From Chitinimonas viridis (GTDB lineage: Bacteria; Pseudomonadota; Gammaproteobacteria; Burkholderiales; Chitinimonadaceae), in contig NZ_JAUFPU010000018.1 of NCBI RefSeq assembly GCF_030409555.1, positions 312,294 through 376,293 on the forward strand: a stretch of 64,000 nt of DNA, read 5' to 3'. How positions within the stretch are numbered: position 1 is the stretch's first letter; each line of letters begins with the position of its first letter. The notes below the pieces were generated by a model, which did no database searches, was not told the DNA's origin, and was given only the letters and a program-made list of their open reading frames with translations. The translations under genes were made by a program, and so were the position numbers. Shown piece after piece: positions 56,753 through 64,000 of this stretch.

Positions 56753-57495
56753 TGATCGCCCTACTGTTTGCCGGCTCGCTGGCCCAGGCCACCCCCCCGG
56801 CCCCGCCCGCCCAGGCCAAGCCAGCCAAGCCCAGCCTGGAACGCATCGTCACCAGCAATCCCTTCGACCCCAAGCGGCAAAGCTGGCAGGCGCCGGTTCC
56901 ACCGCCCCCACCCCCACCGGCACTGACCGAGTCCGAAGTCCGGGTGCGGGGCATCATCCTGGCAGGCAGCACCCGCAAGGCCCTGCTGGAGGTGCTGTCA
57001 CCCAAGCTGCAGGCACCGCCGCAGGCCGGCAAGCCCGCCCGGCCCTTGCGGCTGGTCGGCGTGGGCGACAACCTGGGTGAATACCGCATCAGCCAGATCA
57101 ATGCCAGCGAGGTGGTACTGGATGCCGACAGCGGCACCACTACCCTGCCCTACCAGATCGTCAAGGGCCGACCCGCCGTCGGCACCGCCCTGCCACCGCC
57201 CGATCAAGTCGCCATCGTGCTGGCCGCACCCGTACCCACCATCGTCAACGACAATGGCGAGGCCAGCCCGGCCGTCGCGGCCGAAGTCCAGGCGCTGCCC
57301 GCCCCCGTCATCGCCGCCCCGCCGGTGCAGGAACCCCCTGCCAGCAACCCGGCAGCGCCGCAACCGGGCCAGCAGCCCGAGACCAACCAGCCTGCCACGC
57401 CCGCCCCCACCGGCATGACCCTGCTGGAAGCCATCCAGCTGGCCAGGCGCAATCAGCAGAATCAGCAAAACCAGCAGAACAACCCGCCCAAATAG
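56749..57495 (+). CDS. GspC/PilP-like type II secretion protein (248 aa)
   Basis: A short N-terminal signal-like segment is followed by a Pro/Ala-rich linker and a homology-region-like domain (VRVRGIILAGSTRKALLEVL, LRLVGVGDNLGEYRISQINA) typical of GspC/PilP. A long Pro/Ala linker then ends in the helix TLLEAIQLARRN (residues 224-235) and a Gln/Asn tail. The GspC transmembrane segment is not clear, so the N-terminus may be a signal peptide. It starts inside the gspM stop and lies next to gspE. Confidence 0.78.
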   Translation: MMIALLFAGSLAQATPPAPPAQAKPAKPSLERIVTSNPFDPKRQSWQAPVPPPPPPPALTESEVRVRGIILAGSTRKALLEVLSPKLQAPPQAGKPARPLRLVGVGDNLGEYRISQINASEVVLDADSGTTTLPYQIVKGRPAVGTALPPPDQVAIVLAAPVPTIVNDNGEASPAVAAEVQALPAPVIAAPPVQEPPASNPAAPQPGQQPETNQPATPAPTGMTLLEAIQLARRNQQNQQNQQNNPPK

Positions 57496-59063
<1,568 letters not shown>

Positions 59064-59064
<1 letters not shown>

Positions 59065-60272
59065 TGCAGTTCAACTACCGCATCCGCCTGGCCGACACCG
59101 ACCGCGAGGTCAGCGGCCGCCTCGAAGCCAGCGACCTGGCCCAGGCCGAAGCCGCCTTGCGGGCAGATGGCTTCCACATACTCTCGATCAAGCCCCGTGT
59201 CAGCCTAGGTCAATTGCTGACCCAGCGGCCAGCGGCGCGCCTCAGCCGCAGCCAGGTACTGGAGCTGACCGAACAGCTGGGCAGCCTGCTGGATGCCGGC
59301 CTGCCCATAGACAGGGCGCTCAAGTTGCTACGCGGCACCCTGCCCGGCGAGTCTGCACGCCATATCGTGGGCGAGCTGCTGCTCGACATCGAACGCGGCA
59401 GCACCTTGGCCGCTGCCTTTGAGCGCCATGGCGCAACCTTTCCCGGGCTGTACGTCAATATGGTACGGGCGGGTGAAGAGGGCGGCATCCTGCCGCTGAC
59501 CTTGCGACGCCTGATCGAGTTCTACGAACGCAGCATCGAGTTCCGCAACTTCCTCATCTCCTCCTCCATCTACCCCATCACCCTGCTGCTGTTCGGCATC
59601 TCCGCCATCGCTGTACTGACGCTGGCCGTCATCCCCAAGTTTGCCGATGTCTTCGACAGCATGGGGCAGGAGCTGCCCGGCAGCGCCGCCTTTCTCATCG
59701 GTGTCTCCAGCCTGCTGAGCCAGCATGGCCTGGAACTGCTGGCGGCCGGACTGATACTTGGCATCACCGCCTGGGCCTATGGCCGCACCCGCCCTGGCCA
59801 GCTGTGGTGGCACGGCCTGGTACTGCGCCTGCCCTTGCTGGGCTCGCTGCTGCTCAAGGCCAACCTCAGTCGCGCCTGTCGGACCATGGGAACCCTTTTG
59901 CAGGCCGGCGTACCCATACTCAAGTCCTTGCACATCGTCTCGCGGCTATCCGAGAATATCCACGTCAACCAGGCGCTCGGCCGGCTGGAACGCGGCATAC
60001 GCGACGGCGAGGGGCTGGCGGCACCGATGCGCAACGACCCGTTCTTCCCGCCCCTGCTGTCCAATCTGGTCAGCGTGGGGGAGGAGACCGGCGATGTCGG
60101 CGCCATGCTGATCAAGGTTGCCGAGCAATACGACGCCGATGTGCGCAAGGCCGCCAAGCGCCTGATCGCACTGTTCGAGCCCACCATGATCATTATCATG
60201 GGTGGCTTGATCGGCGCCATTGTTTTGTCCATGCTATCGGCCATCTTTTCCATCAACGACATGGGCTTGTAA
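59064..60272 (+). CDS. gspF: Type II secretion platform protein GspF
   Basis: The 402-residue protein starts at GTG 59064, overlapping the gspE stop. It has two GspF domains (LTEQLGSLLDAGLPIDRALK and RACRTMGTLLQAGVPILKSL) and three long hydrophobic segments. It forms the inner-membrane platform with GspL and GspM. A 79-nt gap separates it from gspG. Confidence 0.93.
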
Positions 60273-60351
60273 GGCAGTCACCCGCTTGTCCACAACAAAC
60301 CCGCTACCATCCAGGCATCCAGCTCGCCATCCGCGCAATACCAGGAAATCT

Positions 60352-60813
60352 ATGCACAAACCACACGCCCGCCGCGCACTCGGCTTTACCCTGATCGAAC
60401 TCCTGATCGTGATGGTCATACTGGGCCTGCTGGCCGCCATCGTGGTGCCCAAGCTGTTCGGCAAGGTGGACGGCGCCAAGCTCGACGCCACCCGCACCCA
60501 GCTCACTGCAGTGGAGACAGCGCTGGACGCCTTCCGCCTCGATATCGGCCGCTATCCCACCACCGAGGAAGGCCTGCTGCTGCTGCAGACCGCCCCGGCA
60601 GAAGACACCCCCGGCGCCAATCGCTGGCGCGGCCCCTATCTCAAGAAAACGCCCAGGGATGCCTGGGGCAATGTGTTCCAGTACCGCGCCCCCGGTGAAC
60701 ACGGCGATTTCGATCTATGGTCCAACGGTGCCGACAACAAGGAAGGTGGCGAGGGCAACGACGCCGACCTGACGAATTGGGAAGCCGGCAGTGACACGGA
60801 CAAGGCCCAGTAG
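60352..60813 (+). CDS. gspG: Type II secretion major pseudopilin GspG
   Basis: The 153-residue protein has the prepilin signal LGFTLIELLIVMVILGLLAA (Gly-Phe cleavage, Glu +5) and the conserved GspG C-terminal loop with Asp-rich calcium-site residues (GDFDLWSNGADN). It builds the pseudopilus. ATG 60352 is preceded by AGGA at correct spacing. It overlaps gspH by 23 nt. Confidence 0.95.
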   Translation: MHKPHARRALGFTLIELLIVMVILGLLAAIVVPKLFGKVDGAKLDATRTQLTAVETALDAFRLDIGRYPTTEEGLLLLQTAPAEDTPGANRWRGPYLKKTPRDAWGNVFQYRAPGEHGDFDLWSNGADNKEGGEGNDADLTNWEAGSDTDKAQ

Positions 60814-61300
60814 CCAAGCCCAGCGGCACGGCTTTACCCTGCTGGAGCTGATGGTGGTGATGGCCTTGCTGGCCATCGCCGCCAGCCTCACCGGCCCCCG
60901 CCTGTGGGCCATGCTGCAGCCCTCGCCGGAACGGGATCTACCCCGACAGCTGGTGGAACAGATAGACCGCCTACGCAGCGATGCCGTTTTCCGCCGCAAG
61001 ACCCAGGCTGCCGAAATCGATATCGAAGCCAACGTCCTGCACACCCCGCGCGGCGACTGGCGCCCGCCCGAAGGCTGGCTGTTTGTCGCACTGCCAGATG
61101 TGGCGACAACCGCCGATCCCGCGACAGCCCCGGCAGCCCCCCCCGCAATACTGAGCCTGGAATTCCTCGCCGATGGCAGCGCCAGCAGCATGCGCTTTGC
61201 CCTGCAAGGCCCATCCCACCCCGGCTGGCAGTTCCATATCTCCCCCCACACCGGCCGCCTGAGCATCCAGCCTCTCGCCAGCGAGACGCCCGATGTCTAG
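60791..61300 (+). CDS. gspH: Type II secretion minor pseudopilin GspH
   Basis: The 169-residue protein starts at GTG 60791 and has the prepilin signal QRHGFTLLELMVVMALLAIA. The body resembles GspH/FimT. It overlaps gspG by 23 nt and gspI by 8 nt. Confidence 0.88.
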   Translation: MTRTRPSSQAQRHGFTLLELMVVMALLAIAASLTGPRLWAMLQPSPERDLPRQLVEQIDRLRSDAVFRRKTQAAEIDIEANVLHTPRGDWRPPEGWLFVALPDVATTADPATAPAAPPAILSLEFLADGSASSMRFALQGPSHPGWQFHISPHTGRLSIQPLASETPDV

Positions 61301-61757
61301 ACAGAGCAAGCGACAGCGCGGCTTCACCCTGCTGGAAGTCCTGGTGGCCCTGACCATACTGGGCCTGGGGCTGGCCAGCCTGCTGATCGCCTACAGCGGC
61401 TCGCTGCGCCTCACACAGCGCGCGCAGGACCAGACCGTTGCCGCCACACTGGCCCGCAGCAAGCTGGACGAAACCCTGGCCAGCAAGAACGCCGACATCA
61501 AGGGCGATGAAGCAGAAGAGATCTACAACGGCACCCGCTACACCTACCGTATCACCAGCACCCCCTATCCCCTGCTGGACGAAGGCCTTTACCAGCGCCT
61601 ACCCGACGCCCCCCGGCTGGAAGTCATACAAGTAGACGTATATTGGGGCAGCGAAGCGCGCCCGCAGCACTACCAGTTGCTCAACTACCACCGACTCCCC
61701 CTCCGCCCTGCCGCCGCCAGCGGCACAGCACCGCCCCCCGCCAACCCGCCCACCTGA
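61293..61757 (+). CDS. gspI: Type II secretion minor pseudopilin GspI
   Basis: The 154-residue protein has the prepilin signal QRGFTLLEVLVALTILGLGL and the GspI body with SKLDETLASKN. It initiates the pseudopilus tip with GspJ and GspK. It overlaps gspH by 8 nt and is the last gene of the operon. A prepilin peptidase is not in the window. Confidence 0.9.
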   Translation: MSRQSKRQRGFTLLEVLVALTILGLGLASLLIAYSGSLRLTQRAQDQTVAATLARSKLDETLASKNADIKGDEAEEIYNGTRYTYRITSTPYPLLDEGLYQRLPDAPRLEVIQVDVYWGSEARPQHYQLLNYHRLPLRPAAASGTAPPPANPPT

Positions 61758-62058
61758 GCGCCGCTCACGCCCCCCGGGCGCAACGGTTCTGACCAGGCTA
61801 GGCAGCAGGCGTCGTGGGTAGGGCAAGCTCACACCACTCGACCAGAAGTGTTTTCTTGGCGGCGCCAGATAGCCACCGCCCAGTCCGTTCGGGCGCGCGA
61901 TAGCAAGGGCCACAAGCCATGGCAGCACCGGGTCCGGTTCAAGCCGCCATGCGAGGCCACACACGGCCCCCAGTTCGCCACGGCGATAGGTACACAGCGC
62001 CGGCCAAGCTCGTATACTGCCAACATAGCCTCGTCGCATCCGTTGCATGGAGACCATC
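61758..62058. other. Intergenic stretch between gspI and the protease gene
   Basis: About 300 bp without a credible gene. It must hold the promoter of the metalloprotease gene, but I cannot place it. No terminator hairpin with a T run is obvious after gspI. Confidence 0.4.
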
Positions 62059-63756
62059 ATGTTTCACGCCTGCAGCCGCCTCTCACTGGTAGCCATCAGC
62101 CTCGTCAACGCCTGCTGGGCCGCTGAACCGCCCGCGCCCATCCTCGACCCGGCACGAATGGTTCACCCACCCAAGGCTACCAGGCTGCACGCTGCAGCAA
62201 GCACCGTCACCCCCAAGGGCGTACTGCTCTATGACATGCCCGCCCGCTGGGCCAATGGTCAGGTCACCTGGTATTACAACCCCAGCGGCCGCCCCAGCGA
62301 TGTCAGCGATAGCGAGATCATCAACTTCTTCAAGAATGCGTTTGCTGACTGGGAGAACGTCTGCCAGGTCACCGGCACCTATGGCGGCGTCACCTCGGTA
62401 GATGTCAACAATGCCAACGAAATCGTGGTGGTCGGCTACAAGGACATAGGCGAATTTGCCTTCATGGACGCCGGCCCCCGTTTTGGCAGCAGCATGCCTT
62501 ACCCCTATTTTTCCGGCGGCGCCATACGCATCAATATCAACAGCACCCAGTCCTCACTGCGCAGCCGCCTGGACAACGGCGGCATCCGCGCCGCCCGGCA
62601 CGAGCTGGGCCACCTGCTGAACTTCCACCACAGCGACGACCCCTACTCCATACTCTACGCCGCCCCCTATCTCAGTGAGATAGAAGATCTGACCGGCGAC
62701 GACATCGCCATCTGCGCCGAACTCTACGGCGGACGCGGCATGATCACCCTGCCCGACCACAGCAACGCCCCGCTGGAACCCGGCAGCAGCGGCATGCGCA
62801 TACTGATCGCAGACCGCTTCGACAACGGCGGCACCCCGCCTCCCGCACTACAGACGCTGGATGTTTCCAGCAACGCCTACTTCTACTTTAACCTGGCCTG
62901 GAACAGCCTCACCATCGGCGACGCCATCGCCTGGCGCTTCATCACACCCGCCGGCACCACCTGGGAAACCTACGACACCACAGCCCGCAACAGCGCAGGC
63001 GGCACGGCACTACCGCGCAAGAACTTCCCTTTTAACGGAAAATGGCAGATACAAGCCGTAGTAAAAGGCAAAGTCGCCGCCAAACAGGAATTCACCGTCC
63101 AGGGCGGCAGCCTCGCGCCACTCAACCGGATCGAATACGCCCTAATCGCCGAACAGGCCAGCAACGGCAATATCACCCCAAGACTGGACAACTACTCCAG
63201 CATCGGCGCCAAGCGCATCGAGTTCTACCCCAACGGCAGCACCGGCCCCCTGGTCACAGGCGCCCCCTTTGTCCCGCTGGCAGGCAGCAATAATCAGGTC
63301 GAACTCTGGCTGCAATCCGACCAGCCACGCTACCCCTATGACCCAAATAAATACTATGGCGGAAACGATAGCGATAGTGCAAATAATATACGCCGCCTGA
63401 ACTTCACCACCAACGCCCAAGGCCGCATAGACCGCGACCTCATCAATTATGACCATACCGGCAGCCAATTCAGCTATTTCGGCACCGCCCACATCCAGAT
63501 CGCCCAAACCGGCCCCATGAAAATCTACCAGGCCGCACTGGTAGGAACAAAGTGGTACTACCGCACCCGCCAAGGCTGGAGCGACATCCCCGCCGAACTC
63601 AGCACCCTCACCGCCCCCGCCGCCATCACCTTCAGCGCCCTCACCGCCATGGACATCCGCTGGCTCCCAGCCGGCACCACACTCTACATCGGCTACGGCA
63701 CCTCTCTAGAAGACGTCGTCAACCGCGGCCAATACAAACTGGTACAGACCTTCTGA
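62059..63756 (+). CDS. Secreted metzincin-like protease with C-terminal beta domain
   Basis: The 565-residue protein has a signal peptide (about residues 8-22) and a matrixin-like domain: zinc motif HELGHLLNFHH (181-191) with the three likely ligands His181, His185 and His191 and Glu182. Residue 188 is Asn rather than the usual metzincin Gly, and the downstream SIL replaces a Met-turn SIM. From about residue 340 a secretion-type module follows, ending in LYIGYGTSLEDVVNRGQYKL, a pattern seen at the ends of large secreted proteins. GGAG lies 7 nt upstream of ATG 62059. It lies 301 nt after the T2SS operon and may be its substrate. Confidence 0.85.
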   Translation: MFHACSRLSLVAISLVNACWAAEPPAPILDPARMVHPPKATRLHAAASTVTPKGVLLYDMPARWANGQVTWYYNPSGRPSDVSDSEIINFFKNAFADWENVCQVTGTYGGVTSVDVNNANEIVVVGYKDIGEFAFMDAGPRFGSSMPYPYFSGGAIRININSTQSSLRSRLDNGGIRAARHELGHLLNFHHSDDPYSILYAAPYLSEIEDLTGDDIAICAELYGGRGMITLPDHSNAPLEPGSSGMRILIADRFDNGGTPPPALQTLDVSSNAYFYFNLAWNSLTIGDAIAWRFITPAGTTWETYDTTARNSAGGTALPRKNFPFNGKWQIQAVVKGKVAAKQEFTVQGGSLAPLNRIEYALIAEQASNGNITPRLDNYSSIGAKRIEFYPNGSTGPLVTGAPFVPLAGSNNQVELWLQSDQPRYPYDPNKYYGGNDSDSANNIRRLNFTTNAQGRIDRDLINYDHTGSQFSYFGTAHIQIAQTGPMKIYQAALVGTKWYYRTRQGWSDIPAELSTLTAPAAITFSALTAMDIRWLPAGTTLYIGYGTSLEDVVNRGQYKLVQTF

Positions 63757-64000
63757 AACCCACTCCGGTCAATGCTATAGCTGGGATCCCGGGGCCAATA
63801 ACGCACTAATGCCTCGTCAGCAAAGGGCTCTCGGCGCGCAATGGCCAGCGACATTCAAGGCATCGCCATAAACCAACTTGCGGATTTTCATGGCGAAAGT
63901 AGCGACACTAAAAAGCGCGCTCCTATAAGCCCATCTGCCACCAAGCCACATTCCTAAGCGGCTTTTCCCCCTCACCCTCGAGAAAGCAGCCCCCCCCCCC
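63757..64000. other. Right end of window, no gene
   Basis: I see no coding frame or clear RNA. The last 12 bases are a homopolymer C run, which may mark a contig edge or assembly artefact. No terminator with a T run follows the protease gene. Confidence 0.5.

Noticed and set aside
63989..64000. Poly-C run at the right edge
   Set aside because: More likely a contig-end or assembly artefact than a biological feature.

Overview
The window is GC-rich Gram-negative chromosome, most likely from a betaproteobacterium. The basis is the linked order mlaFEDCB / mlaA / ABC exporter pair / ibaG / murA / hisG / hisD, the metXW pair, a short-form hisG and an MSHA-type pilus cluster. A Neisseriales or Chitinimonas-like lineage is a guess. 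The poly-C run at the right end suggests a contig edge.

Region 1 (1-8.9 kb, minus strand) is envelope and histidine housekeeping: the mla phospholipid-transport system, a YadGH-like ABC exporter, a tiny membrane ORF overlapping ibaG, murA, hisG and the start of hisD. Region 2 (9.1-21.2 kb, plus strand) is a sigma-54 response regulator followed by a tightly packed MSHA-like pilus assembly cluster (MshM-, MshL-, MshN-, MshE- and MshG-like proteins plus three platform proteins) with no pilin genes. Region 3 (21.2-31 kb) has tRNA-Phe, tRNA-Thr, a Panacea-type toxin-antitoxin candidate, four solitary periplasmic binding proteins with no permeases, a histidine phosphatase, a sirtuin and an orphan FliD-like protein.

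Region 4 (31-39 kb, plus strand) has msbA and then a compact run metX-metW-GST-2OG oxygenase-wzt, with a methyltransferase and a GNAT enzyme behind it. Region 5 (39-46 kb) is accessory. It holds a duplicated structured repeat, REP-like palindromes bracketing a DHFR-like gene, a DUF4419 gene, and a divergent HSP90-family ATPase whose gene overlaps that of a helical partner protein. The last pair is my best candidate for a little-described system.

Region 6 (46-64 kb) has two minus-strand glycan genes (a two-domain glycosyltransferase and a PIG-L/GT/coiled-coil fusion). Next comes a full type II secretion operon (gspD, J, K, L, M, a GspC-like gene, E, F, G, H, I) with an O-antigen ABC permease (wzm) inserted between gspD and gspJ. 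A secreted metzincin-like protease follows and is a plausible substrate. The likely Wzm/Wzt partners are about 15 kb apart, each embedded in an otherwise unrelated operon.
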